Source: Acidobacteriaceae bacterium (GTDB lineage Bacteria; Acidobacteriota; Terriglobia; Terriglobales; Acidobacteriaceae). From it: a DNA stretch of 47,003 bases. The notes beneath the pieces are model-generated. The model had not been told where the DNA came from and made no database searches. It worked only from the letters and a program-made list of their open reading frames with translations. Location of the stretch: NCBI GenBank assembly GCA_031296325.1, contig JARLFY010000070.1:1-47003 (forward strand), read 5' to 3'. The position numbers were made by a program, and so were the translations under genes. Below, piece by piece: positions 7,810 to 17,152 of the stretch (positions within the stretch are counted from its first letter, which is position 1; every line of letters starts with the position of its first letter).

Positions 7810-10800
7810 TTATTCCGAGGCGGACGCAATCGCGTCATCTTCGGGGAGGAATGTGTCGCGCTGTTGGCCGCGCAGTCGCAGGCGCAGTTGATCGAAGGCG
7901 AGGTAGACAACCGGAGTGGTGTAGAGCGTCAGCATCTGGCTCATGACCAGTCCTCCGACGATGGTGATGCCCAGCGGACGGCGCAGTTCGGAGCCTGTCC
8001 CCGATCCGAAGGCCAGAGGAAGTGCGCCGAAGAGCGCAGCCGCTGTGGTCATCAGAATGGGACGGAAGCGCAACATGCAGGCCTCGAAGATGGCGTCTTC
8101 GGTACTCAGGCCGCCCTCGCGTTCGGCCTGTAGCGCGAAGTCGATCATCATGATGGCGTTCTTCTTCACGATGCCGATCAGCAGGATGATGCCGATGATC
8201 GAGATGACGTTCAGGTCTTCCTTGAAGATCATCAGCGCGAGCATGGCTCCCACACTGGCCGAGGGCAACGTGGAGATGATCGTCAGCGGATGCATCAGGC
8301 TCTCGTATAGGATTCCCAGCACGATGTAGACCGCAAACAGAGCGGTAATAATCAGAATCGGCTCACTGCCCAGCGATTGTTGATAGGCCTGTAGAGTTCC
8401 GGCGAAGACTCCTTGCACCGTCTCGGGAGTTCCCAGCTTCTGCTTCATCTGGTCGATGGCCAGCGTCGCATCGCTCAACGAGACTCCGGGCGAGAGGTTG
8501 AACGAGACCGTCACCGAGGGAAAGAGTCCGGTGTGATTCAGTGCCAGCGGAGTCGTGTTGGTCTGCGCCTTCGCCATGGTGAACAGCGGCGTGTTGCCGC
8601 TGGCGGTCGAGTTGGTCGTCGAGGGATGCAGGTACACGTCCTTGAGTCCGTCGGGAGTCGCCCAGTACTCCGGCGCGACCTCCAGCACAACGTAGTACTG
8701 GTTCAATTGCGTGTAGATCAGCGAGACCTCGGACTGTCCGAAGTTCGCGTACAGAGCGGAGTCCAGCGAACTGGCGGTCTGTCCCATGCGCGCCGCAGTG
8801 ACGCGATCGAAGGTTATCCGTTGATCGAGGCCGCCGTTCTGCTGGTCGCTGCTGACGTCCTGAAAGCCGGGAAGATGCGCCATCGCAGTCAGCAGCTTCG
8901 GTCCCCAGAGCTGTAGGTCATCGATGTTGTCTGACTTGATTGTGTACTGATACATCGCATTGCCGCCGCGTCCGCCGATGCGAATATCCTGCGAGGCCTG
9001 TAGATAGGTTGACGCTCCAGTGATCTTGCCCAACGGCTTGCGCAGGCGGTCGATCACGTCGGCGGCGTTGGTCTTGCGTTGGTTCAGCGGCTTGAGGATG
9101 ACAAAAAGTCCTCCCGTATTCGTTGCACCGCCGCCTCCGGTGAAGCCAATCACGTTCTGTACCGCAGGATCATTCTGGATGACGTGTTCTGCCTGCTGTA
9201 GCGCCGTGTTCATCGCAGGGAAGGAAGCGTCTTCGGGGCCGCGAATCGCTCCCCCGATCTGACCCGTGTCCTGCTGCGGAAAGAAGCCCTTGGGGATCTT
9301 GATTGCGATGACCACGTTGAGCGCGATAATGAGGCCCAGTGTGGTGAGGACGAGGGCGGGATGCTCCAGAACCCAGCGCAGGCTTCGCCGATAGAGGCTC
9401 AGAATCCACAAGAAAAAGCGATCCGACGCGTTATATATACGCCCGTGCTGGCTCTTGTGCTCGTTCTTCAGCAGGTAGGCGCACATCATCGGAGTCGCCG
9501 TCAGCGAGACCACCATGGAGACGACGATGGCGGTTGACAGCGTAATGGCAAACTCGCGGAAGAGGCGACCGACGATTCCGCCCATCAGCAGCAGGGGGAT
9601 GAAGACCGCGATCAGCGACATGCTGATCGACATGACGGTGAAGCCGATCTCCCGCGCGCCTCGCATGGCGGCGGCGAAGGGCTCCATGCCGTTCTCGATG
9701 TGGCGGGTAATGTTCTCCATCACGACGATTGCGTCGTCGACCACAAAGCCGGTGCAGATGGTCAGAGCCATCAGCGAGAGGTTGTCGATGCTGTAGCCGA
9801 ACAGGTACATCGCCGCGAAGGTTCCGATCAGCGAGACGGGAACGGCGACGGCAGGAATCAGCGTGGCGCGTGGACTGCGCAGAAAGACGAAGACGACCAG
9901 AATCACCAGAAAGATGGAGATGAGCAACGTGCCTTCCACGTTGCTGACCGAGGCGCGAATCGTCGTCGTGCGATCCATCACCACCGTCGTCTTGATTCCT
10001 GTAGGGATCGACGCTTCGAGCGAGGGAAGCTGTGCGCGAACGCGATCCACCGTGTCGATGATGTTCGCCCCCGGCTGGCGGAAGACGATCAGCACGACCG
10101 CTCGCTTGCCGTTCAGGTAGCCCGCCGCACGCGTGTTCTGCACTGAGTCGATGACGTCGGCCACATCCGACAGACGCACCGCCGTACCGTTGTGCGTGGC
10201 CACGATCAGCGGCTTATAGTCCTCGGCGTGAGAGATCTGCCCGTTGACCACAATGTCCGCGCTGCTGTCGCCGTTGCTGATCTGCCCGCGCGCGAGGTTG
10301 GAGTTTTGCAGACTCAGCATGGAGCGCAGGTTCGCCATGGTCAGGCCATAGCTGGCCAGTTTGGTGGGATTGACCTCCACGCGCACCGAGGGCAATGCTC
10401 CACCTCCCGCGCTGACCTGGCCGACGCCAGCGATCTGCGAGAGCTTCTGCTGCATGATGGTGGAGGCGACATCGTAGAGCTTGTCCGGGCCATAGACGTC
10501 GGAGGTGAGTCCGATGAGCATGATCGGAGCGTCGGCCGGGTTCACCTTGCGATAGGTTGGGTTGCCGGGAAGATTTGCCGGAAGGTAGCTGTGCGCCGCG
10601 TTGATTGCGGCCTGTACATCGCGCGCTGCGCCGTCGATGTTGCGGCTCAGGTCAAACTGAATGGTGATGTTGGTCGAGCCTAATCCGCTCGAAGAAGTCA
10701 TCTCGGTGACTCCGGCGATGTGGCCAAGCTGGCGTTCCAGAGGAGTCGCGACCGAGGAGGCCATCGTCTCCGCGCTGGCTCCGGGAAGCCCTGCGCTGAC

Positions 10801-10938
10801 GTTGATGGTGGGGAAGTCCACCTGCGGCAGCGGCGAGACGGGAAGCACCTGAAAGGCAATCGCTCCGGCAATCGCAATCGCCACCGTCAGCAGCGTCGTC
10901 GCTACCGGGCGATGGATGAACGGTGCGGAGAGGTTCAC
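7810..10938 (-). CDS. RND efflux permease, MdtC-like
   Basis: A 1042-residue inner-membrane proton antiporter of the HAE1/AcrB group. N-terminal signature: FIHRPVATTLLTVAIAIAG and LPVSPLPQVDFPTINVSA. The proton-relay aspartates are in GFVVDDAIVVMENITRHIE (TM4) and the relay lysine in LIGIVKKNAIMMIDFAL (TM10). There are two halves, each with a large periplasmic loop, as in the family. It starts with GTG at 10938 in a 4-nt GTGA overlap with the upstream permease, so the two should be made in step. Two unlike permeases in a row match the MdtB/MdtC arrangement, where the active trimer is mixed. The substrates cannot be read from sequence; the family exports lipophilic drugs, bile salts or metabolites. 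Confidence 0.94.
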   Translation of the reverse strand: MNLSAPFIHRPVATTLLTVAIAIAGAIAFQVLPVSPLPQVDFPTINVSAGLPGASAETMASSVATPLERQLGHIAGVTEMTSSSGLGSTNITIQFDLSRNIDGAARDVQAAINAAHSYLPANLPGNPTYRKVNPADAPIMLIGLTSDVYGPDKLYDVASTIMQQKLSQIAGVGQVSAGGGALPSVRVEVNPTKLASYGLTMANLRSMLSLQNSNLARGQISNGDSSADIVVNGQISHAEDYKPLIVATHNGTAVRLSDVADVIDSVQNTRAAGYLNGKRAVVLIVFRQPGANIIDTVDRVRAQLPSLEASIPTGIKTTVVMDRTTTIRASVSNVEGTLLISIFLVILVVFVFLRSPRATLIPAVAVPVSLIGTFAAMYLFGYSIDNLSLMALTICTGFVVDDAIVVMENITRHIENGMEPFAAAMRGAREIGFTVMSISMSLIAVFIPLLLMGGIVGRLFREFAITLSTAIVVSMVVSLTATPMMCAYLLKNEHKSQHGRIYNASDRFFLWILSLYRRSLRWVLEHPALVLTTLGLIIALNVVIAIKIPKGFFPQQDTGQIGGAIRGPEDASFPAMNTALQQAEHVIQNDPAVQNVIGFTGGGGATNTGGLFVILKPLNQRKTNAADVIDRLRKPLGKITGASTYLQASQDIRIGGRGGNAMYQYTIKSDNIDDLQLWGPKLLTAMAHLPGFQDVSSDQQNGGLDQRITFDRVTAARMGQTASSLDSALYANFGQSEVSLIYTQLNQYYVVLEVAPEYWATPDGLKDVYLHPSTTNSTASGNTPLFTMAKAQTNTTPLALNHTGLFPSVTVSFNLSPGVSLSDATLAIDQMKQKLGTPETVQGVFAGTLQAYQQSLGSEPILIITALFAVYIVLGILYESLMHPLTIISTLPSASVGAMLALMIFKEDLNVISIIGIILLIGIVKKNAIMMIDFALQAEREGGLSTEDAIFEACMLRFRPILMTTAAALFGALPLAFGSGTGSELRRPLGITIVGGLVMSQMLTLYTTPVVYLAFDQLRLRLRGQQRDTFLPEDDAIASASE

Positions 10939-13900
10939 GACCGCCCCGCTGTCTGCGGCTCATCGCCGGTCAGGCCGCTGGTCCCTTTCTTGCGGGAGAG
11001 CCGCTGGCCAAGGTTGTCGAAGAAGATGTAGATGACCGGCGTGGTGTAGAGCGTCAGGACCTGGCTGACCAGCAAGCCGCCGACCATGGTAATACCCAGC
11101 GGCCTGCGCAACTCCGCGCCCATGCCAGTGCCAAAGGCCAGCGGAAGTCCGCCGAGAAGCGCGGCCATGGTGGTCATCATGATGGGACGGAAGCGCAGCA
11201 GGCAGGCCTCGTAGATTGCTTCAGTCGAGTTCTTTCCTTGTTTTCGCTGCAACTCCAGAGCGAAATCCACCATCATAATGCCGTTCTTCTCCACGATTCC
11301 AATCAGCAGCACGAGGCCGATAATTGCGACGACGCTCAGATCCTGATGGAAGAGAATCAGGGCAAGAAACGCGCCAACGCCCGCCGAAAAGAGCGTGGAA
11401 AGAATTGTGATCGGATGGATAAAGCTCTCATACAAAATACCCAGTACGATGTACACCGTGATGAGCGCAGCGAGGATCAGCAGAGGCTCGTTCGACAGCG
11501 AGTTGCGGAACGAGGCCGCCGTTCCCTGAAAGTCCGCCTGTAGGCTGGCGGGCATCTTCATGCCCTTCTGTATCTTTTCGATCTTCGAGATGGCGTCGCC
11601 CAGCGAGGCGTTCGGAGCCAGATTGAAGGAGACCGTAGTAGAAGGGAACTGTCCCTGATGGGTGATCGAGAGCGGCTCGGTGGTCGTCTCAAGGTGCGAG
11701 AAGGCGCTCAGCGGAATTGCATTGCTGGGCGTCGAACTGGCTGCGCTGGCCGTGCTGACAGCCGAAAGAACGCGGGTTGGCGGCGTCAGGGTGCTGGCCG
11801 CGGGAGTGTACAGCGCCGAGGCGGTGAGCGTGTTCGAGCCAGCCGAGGTTGAGCCTTTCCCCGAGGAACTGGACGCGCTTGCTCCACTGGTGCCGCTGGC
11901 TGCGTTCGCCTGAATGTAGATGTGGTTCAGCTTGTCGGGATCGAGTTGGAACTGCGGCTGTGCTTCCAGAATCACGTGGTACTGATTCAACTGCGTGTAC
12001 ATCGTGTTGATCTGGCGCTGGCCAAAGGCGTCGTAGAGCGTGTTGTCGATCGTCGTCGGAGCGATGCCCAGACGCGAGGCGGTCACGCGATCAATTACCA
12101 GCGAGACGGCAAGCCCGCCCATCTGCTGATCGGTCGCAACGTCCTCCAACTCCGGCATGCCCTTCAGCTTTTTGACGAAGAGATTGGTCCACTGGTTCAG
12201 TTCGTTCGCGTCGGGATCTTCCAGCGTGTACTGATACTGCGTACGGCTGACGCGGTCATCCACCGTAATATTCTGCACCGGCTGCATGAAGAGCTGGATT
12301 CCTTCGACTTTGTCGAGCTTCGGCTCCAGACGGCGAATCACGTCGGCTGCGCTCTTGTCGCGCTGGTCGAGCGGCTTCAGGTTGATCGACATGCGACCGC
12401 TGTTGGTCGTCATATTCGTTCCATCCGCACCGATGAACGACGACAGGCTCTCGACCGCCGGATCTTTGAGAATGACATCGGCCAGTTCCTGCTGCTTGGT
12501 CGCCATCGCCTTGGAGCCAATGGTCTGCGGAGCCTGCGAGATTCCCTGAATCACTCCCGTATCCTGTACCGGAAAGAATCCCTTGGGTACGACGATGTAT
12601 AGGATTACGGTGAGCACCAGCGTTCCCACGGCGACGAGAAAGGTTGCGGTCTGGTAGCGCAGGACGAACTGTAGAGTCCGTCCGTAGAACGCGATCATCG
12701 ACTCGAAGGCGTGCCCGGTGGCCCGGTAGATGCGCCCCTGCTGTGCCTCTGGATCGTGCTTCAGAATGCGCGAGGCCATCATCGGCGTCAACGTCAGCGA
12801 GACGACGGCGGAGAGAATGATGGTGACTGCCAGCGTCACGGCGAACTCGCGGAAGAGGCGTCCCACCACGTCGCCCATGAACAGCAGCGGGATCAGTACG
12901 GCGATCAGGGAGACGGTCAACGACATGATGGTGAAGCCGATCTGCTCGGCTCCCTTCAGCGCGGCCTGCATCGGCGTCTCGCCCGCCTCCAGATAGCGCG
13001 AGATGTTCTCCACCATCACGATGGCGTCATCGACGACGAAGCCGGTCGAGATGGTCAGCGCCATCAGCGAGAGATTGTCCAGACTGTAGCCCAGCGCGTA
13101 CATCACGCCACAGGTTCCCACCAGCGAGAGCGGTACGGCCACGCTGGGAATGATGGTCGCGTAAAGATTGCGCAGAAAGAGGAAGATGACCATGACGACC
13201 AGCGCCACGGTCAGCATCAACTCGAACTCAACGTCGTTGACCGAGGTCTGAATCGCGGTCGTCAGATCGGTCATCTCGGTGACCTTGACGCCCTTGGGCA
13301 GGTTGACCTCAAGCTGCGGCAGAAGGCGCTTGATGCTCTTGACCACGGTGATGGTGTTGCCGCCCGGCTGACGCTGTATGTTGAGAATAATCGCGGGAGT
13401 CTTGTTCATCCACGCGGCCTGCGTACTGTTCTCCACGCTGTCGACGATGTTGGCCACGTCGGTCAACATCACTGGAGCGCCATCACGGTAGGCGACGACC
13501 ACCTTGCGGTAATCCTTGCTCGTCACCAGTTGGTCGTTGGAGTCGATCTGATAGTCCTGATGCGGCCCGTCAAAGTTTCCCTTGGCTGCGTTCACGCTGG
13601 CGTTGGAGACCGCCGTGCGCAGATTCTCCATGTCGATGCCGTAGGACGAGAGCGCGGTCGGATTGGCCTGAATGCGCACCGCCGGCTTCTGTCCGCCGCT
13701 GATGCTGACCAGTCCGACCCCGCTCAACTGCGAGATCTTGGGAGCCAGTCGCGTGTCCACCAGATCTTCAACCTGCGAGAGCGGGATCGAGTCCGAAGTC
13801 ACCGCCAGCGTCAAGACTGGAGCGTCGGCGGGATTGGTCTTGCTGTAGATCGGCGGCGAGGGAAGATTGGCGGGCAGGAAGCTCTGCGCCGCATTGATCG

Positions 13901-14231
13901 CCGACTGCACTTCCTCTTCCGCAATGTCCAGATTCAGGCTCAGATTGAACTGCAGCACGACGACCGAGTTGCCCGCCGAACTGGTCGAGGTCATCTGGCT
14001 CAGGCCCTGCAACTGGCCGCACTGCCGCTCAAGCGGAGCGGTCACGGTGGTCGCCATCACGTCGGGGCTTGCGCCGGGATAGAAGGTCAGGATCTGAATC
14101 GTCGGGTAGTCTACCTGCGGCAGCGCAGAGACGGGCAGTTGGAAGTAAGCAACAATGCCCACCAGCAGGATTGCGGCCATCAGCAATGAGGTCGCAACCG
14201 GACGAAGAATAAAGGGGCGCGACGGACTCAA
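10935..14231 (-). CDS. RND efflux permease, MdtB-like, with Ser/Thr-rich insert
   Basis: A 1098-residue HAE1-type permease, paralogous to the next gene. It opens with FILRPVATSLLMAAILLVG and LPVSALPQVDYPTIQI; TM4 carries GFVVDDAIVMVENISRYLE and TM10 GIVEKNGIMMVDFAL, so the proton relay looks complete. It is about 55 residues longer than its neighbour, mainly because of a low-complexity insert rich in Ser, Thr and Ala at about residues 770-835, between YIQAN and IPLSAF in the second periplasmic loop. The start is TTG at 14231, overlapping the adaptor stop codon (TTGA), with GGGAG upstream inside the adaptor gene. It should form a mixed trimer with the MdtC-like partner. Confidence 0.94.
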   Translation of the reverse strand: MSPSRPFILRPVATSLLMAAILLVGIVAYFQLPVSALPQVDYPTIQILTFYPGASPDVMATTVTAPLERQCGQLQGLSQMTSTSSAGNSVVVLQFNLSLNLDIAEEEVQSAINAAQSFLPANLPSPPIYSKTNPADAPVLTLAVTSDSIPLSQVEDLVDTRLAPKISQLSGVGLVSISGGQKPAVRIQANPTALSSYGIDMENLRTAVSNASVNAAKGNFDGPHQDYQIDSNDQLVTSKDYRKVVVAYRDGAPVMLTDVANIVDSVENSTQAAWMNKTPAIILNIQRQPGGNTITVVKSIKRLLPQLEVNLPKGVKVTEMTDLTTAIQTSVNDVEFELMLTVALVVMVIFLFLRNLYATIIPSVAVPLSLVGTCGVMYALGYSLDNLSLMALTISTGFVVDDAIVMVENISRYLEAGETPMQAALKGAEQIGFTIMSLTVSLIAVLIPLLFMGDVVGRLFREFAVTLAVTIILSAVVSLTLTPMMASRILKHDPEAQQGRIYRATGHAFESMIAFYGRTLQFVLRYQTATFLVAVGTLVLTVILYIVVPKGFFPVQDTGVIQGISQAPQTIGSKAMATKQQELADVILKDPAVESLSSFIGADGTNMTTNSGRMSINLKPLDQRDKSAADVIRRLEPKLDKVEGIQLFMQPVQNITVDDRVSRTQYQYTLEDPDANELNQWTNLFVKKLKGMPELEDVATDQQMGGLAVSLVIDRVTASRLGIAPTTIDNTLYDAFGQRQINTMYTQLNQYHVILEAQPQFQLDPDKLNHIYIQANAASGTSGASASSSSGKGSTSAGSNTLTASALYTPAASTLTPPTRVLSAVSTASAASSTPSNAIPLSAFSHLETTTEPLSITHQGQFPSTTVSFNLAPNASLGDAISKIEKIQKGMKMPASLQADFQGTAASFRNSLSNEPLLILAALITVYIVLGILYESFIHPITILSTLFSAGVGAFLALILFHQDLSVVAIIGLVLLIGIVEKNGIMMVDFALELQRKQGKNSTEAIYEACLLRFRPIMMTTMAALLGGLPLAFGTGMGAELRRPLGITMVGGLLVSQVLTLYTTPVIYIFFDNLGQRLSRKKGTSGLTGDEPQTAGRS

Positions 14232-15466
14232 GGAGCTTTACTCCCACTGGCGTTGCCGGAGATCGGAGCAATCGAGATTGCGGCTCCATCCTGTAGCTTG
14301 TCGAAGCTGCTGGTCGCCAGCACATCGCCTGGCTGAATCCCCTGTACCTCGGCCACCTGTCCGTTGGTCACTCCCACCGTAATGGGACGCAGGTGAGCCT
14401 TGTCGTTATCCAGCAAATAAACGAAGGCCACCAGCCCGTTGTGCTGGATTGCGGCGGTTGGAATCAGCGTTGCGTTTACCAGCGTATCGACCAGAAGGCG
14501 CGTGTTCACAAACTGGTTGGGAAAGAGCGAGGAGTCCTTGTTGGCAAACTCTGCGCGAGCCTTCACCGTTCCGGTCGTGGTGTCGATCTGGTTGTCCAGC
14601 GTCAACAACTTTCCGGTGGCAATCTGCTTCTGCCCGCTGCGGTCGAAGGCGTCAACCTCCAGCTTGGCCTTTTTGCGCAGTTGCGGTTGAATCTTGCTCA
14701 GGTCGTCTTCGGCGACGCTGAAGACCGCCGTAATCGGCTGGATCTGAGTAATCACGGCCAGCGCCGTGGTTCCATTAGCCGGAACGATGTTGCCCGGATC
14801 GACCAGACGCAAACCCACGCGCCCGGTAATCGGAGCCACGATGTGGCAGTAGCCAACCTGAATCTGGTCGTACTGCACCGTTCCCTCGTCGTTATGCACC
14901 GTGCCCTGATCCTGCGCGACCAGCTTCTCCTGATCGTCCAGCGTCTGCTTGGGAATGGCATTGCGCGCCCAAGCGGCCTTGTAGCGATCGAGATCCATCT
15001 GCGCCTGCGCCAGAACGCCCTTGTCGCGTTCCAGAATCCCCTTTGCTTGCTGCAACGTCGCGGCAAACGATCGCGCATCGATCTCGATCAGCGGAGCGCC
15101 CTTCTGCACCATCTGGCCCTCGGTGAAATGCACCGCAGTCACCATTCCGTTGACCTGGCTGGTGATCGAAGAGGTGTAGACCGGAGTCACTGTGCCAATG
15201 GCATCGACGTAGACGCCGATGTTGCCCTTCTGCGCCGTCACGGACGTTACCACAACTTTGCCCGGGCCATGATGGGCGGCCGTGGCCGTCGCTGCCGTAT
15301 CAGTGCGATGATGCAGCACAAGGTAGAATCCAGCCGCAAAGACAAGCAGGACGATGATCCAGGCAAGAATGCCAAGGCCTTTGTGCCGGGGCTGTTCTGG
15401 ATCCGTCGTGGGAGAAAATTTAGAGTCGGAACCGGTCGTCGGATGCTGATTTGAATCAGGCTGCAA
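14228..15466 (-). CDS. RND periplasmic adaptor, MdtA/AcrA-like
   Basis: A membrane-fusion protein of about 412 residues, first gene of the adaptor-permease-permease-channel operon. A cytoplasmic tail is followed by one membrane anchor (GLGILAWIIVLLVFAAGFYL), then the lipoyl-type halves (VTAQKGNIGVYVDAIGTV and GAPLIEIDARSF), an alpha-hairpin rich in Ala/Gln, the barrel domain (HIVAPITGRVGLRLVDPGN) and the membrane-proximal domain (LIPTAAIQHNGLVAFVYLLD). The start is uncertain: I prefer the TTG at 15466 because CAGGAG lies 6 bases before it; a GTG at 15487 would add 7 residues but has no good ribosome-binding site. The gene lies about 180 bp behind the TolC-type gene of the previous cassette, so it may have its own promoter, though I could not define one. 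Confidence 0.92.
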   Translation of the reverse strand: MQPDSNQHPTTGSDSKFSPTTDPEQPRHKGLGILAWIIVLLVFAAGFYLVLHHRTDTAATATAAHHGPGKVVVTSVTAQKGNIGVYVDAIGTVTPVYTSSITSQVNGMVTAVHFTEGQMVQKGAPLIEIDARSFAATLQQAKGILERDKGVLAQAQMDLDRYKAAWARNAIPKQTLDDQEKLVAQDQGTVHNDEGTVQYDQIQVGYCHIVAPITGRVGLRLVDPGNIVPANGTTALAVITQIQPITAVFSVAEDDLSKIQPQLRKKAKLEVDAFDRSGQKQIATGKLLTLDNQIDTTTGTVKARAEFANKDSSLFPNQFVNTRLLVDTLVNATLIPTAAIQHNGLVAFVYLLDNDKAHLRPITVGVTNGQVAEVQGIQPGDVLATSSFDKLQDGAAISIAPISGNASGSKAP

Positions 15467-15646
15467 TGCATTCTCCTGAACAAGCACGGAGGGCTAAGCA
15501 GTCCACACGCGACTTGGGGGGTACTCGCTATAGAGACGAGTCAATCACTGCGAAAGTTGCAAAACTCTCGCCAGCGGGAAAAGCGCTTTGCAATGATTCT
15601 ATCGCAGGGTTGTTGCAGTGGGCTTACAAGGCTGCTGCACTCAGGA

Positions 15647-17152
15647 TCAAGGCTGCTGCGTCGGGCTTGCCGGAACGCTTTGCTGGAGAGCGCTGGACTT
15701 TAGCCAAGTCATGAGTTCTCCGGTCTGGCGGAGCAGGTGAATCTCGGCCTGATGAAGCTGGAAGCTGGCATCGACCAGACCGAGGAACTTCTCGCGCTCC
15801 TCAATGCGGGCGTTCTGCTCGTCTTTAGGCGTCATCTGCGAGCCGTTGGGGTTTCCCGTCTGGAGTTGCTGCCGGAGAACGGTGAGTTGCTGCTGGGCGA
15901 GTTGTTGCTGGAGACTGGCAACCTCGGACTGCGATTGCAGCTCGCGGATGGAGTGGCGCAGGCGGGATTGCCCGTCGAGCGCGTCGATTTGCGCGGACTG
16001 CGCAACATGCAGCGCGTGCGCGGCGTCGGCGGAGGACTCGCGCGCCTTGGATAGTCGAGATTTATCGAAGACAGGAACAGAGATCTGCACTCCAAAGACG
16101 CCTTGATTGGCGCCGAGCGAGGTCTGACTATTGCTTGATTGATAGACCCTTTGCAGTTGCGCAAAGGAGTCGCTGAAGGTGGCGTAGCGGTTGTACTGGG
16201 CGACCAGGTTGAACTGGGGAAGAAAGCGGAAACGCGAGTCTCCGCGAGCCTGCTGCTGCTTGGCTTCGGCTTCGGCAAAGGCCGAGGCTACGGCGGGGCT
16301 GGCGTAGCCCTGTGCGCGGACGCCAGAGGCTGCGTTGGATGGCTCTTCCAGCAGTGTGGCAGGGAGCGATGGAAGAGACTCCTTGACGGTCAGCGCGGCG
16401 GCAGGCAGGCCGATCAGGCGCGCCAGATGCTCGCGATCTACTGTGGTTTCATCTTCGGCGCGCAGACTGGCAAGATGAAGCTGGGCGGCGGTAAGTTTGG
16501 CCTGCGTCAACTCGATGGGGGCACCCTGACCGGCGTCGACGCGGCTCTGCACGATCGAGACGAGGCTGTTGGCGAATTTGCTCTGCTGGCCGATAACCTC
16601 TTCGCGCTGCTGGTCGTGGTCGAGCGCGGCGTAAGCCAGAGCCGTATCCTCGGCGACCGTCTGCCGTGTGTCCTCCAGCATGAGATGGGCGGCGTTCACT
16701 CCGGCGCTTGCCGAGCGAATGTAGGACATCTGCGAGGCGTTGTAGACCAGCGAACCCCCAGTCAAAGTAAAGAGCGTGGGAGGATTGGAACTGAATCCGT
16801 AAGACTGTCCGATTCCAGCGCCTGCGTTGATGGCGGGAACATAAGCATCGTGGGCTTCTGCGAGTTGGGCGCGAGCCTTGTCGACGTCGGCCTGTGCGCT
16901 GAGGACGCGGGGATTGCTGCGCAGGGCCAGATCGACCGCGGTGGACAGCGAGACCTGAGCCTGCGCGGGCAAAACCAATCCGAGAAGGACGGAGAGCGTC
17001 AGCGAGCTAGAGCGGAGGGCGTTCGCCATGCCGAGATTGCGCAGCAGACTGAACGAGTGGAGCAGGTGCGGGCGAGTTGAGGTGTGGGAGATCATGCGAT
17101 CGGCGTGGGGCCCTCGAAGGTGGTCAATGTCCATGGTATCGCTAATGTGCAT
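15647..17152 (-). CDS. TolC-family outer-membrane channel protein
   Basis: An outer-membrane efflux protein with two OEP repeats: LSTAVDLALRSNPRVLSAQADVDKARAQL after the signal peptide, then LTQAKLTAAQLHLASLRAED, FRFLPQFNLVAQYNRYATF and the C-terminal half ending in a Gln-rich tail. It has no lipobox Cys, unlike the OprM-type gene of the next operon. Start choice: ATG 17152 shares a base with the stop of the TPR gene (TGATG) and has AGGGG 5 bases before it, so coupled translation is likely. That would put about 45 residues before the hydrophobic signal segment (SSSLTLSVLLGLVLPAQAQ). The ATG at 17029 would give a normal signal peptide and a 460-residue protein. It is the last gene of the adaptor-TPR-TolC cassette. 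Confidence 0.88.
   Translation of the reverse strand: MHISDTMDIDHLRGPHADRMISHTSTRPHLLHSFSLLRNLGMANALRSSSLTLSVLLGLVLPAQAQVSLSTAVDLALRSNPRVLSAQADVDKARAQLAEAHDAYVPAINAGAGIGQSYGFSSNPPTLFTLTGGSLVYNASQMSYIRSASAGVNAAHLMLEDTRQTVAEDTALAYAALDHDQQREEVIGQQSKFANSLVSIVQSRVDAGQGAPIELTQAKLTAAQLHLASLRAEDETTVDREHLARLIGLPAAALTVKESLPSLPATLLEEPSNAASGVRAQGYASPAVASAFAEAEAKQQQARGDSRFRFLPQFNLVAQYNRYATFSDSFAQLQRVYQSSNSQTSLGANQGVFGVQISVPVFDKSRLSKARESSADAAHALHVAQSAQIDALDGQSRLRHSIRELQSQSEVASLQQQLAQQQLTVLRQQLQTGNPNGSQMTPKDEQNARIEEREKFLGLVDASFQLHQAEIHLLRQTGELMTWLKSSALQQSVPASPTQQP

Noticed and set aside
12711..14189. A 492-codon plus-strand frame opposite the MdtB-like gene
   Set aside because: His/Arg/Asp-rich composition typical of antisense frames in GC-rich DNA; the true gene on the other strand is unmistakable.
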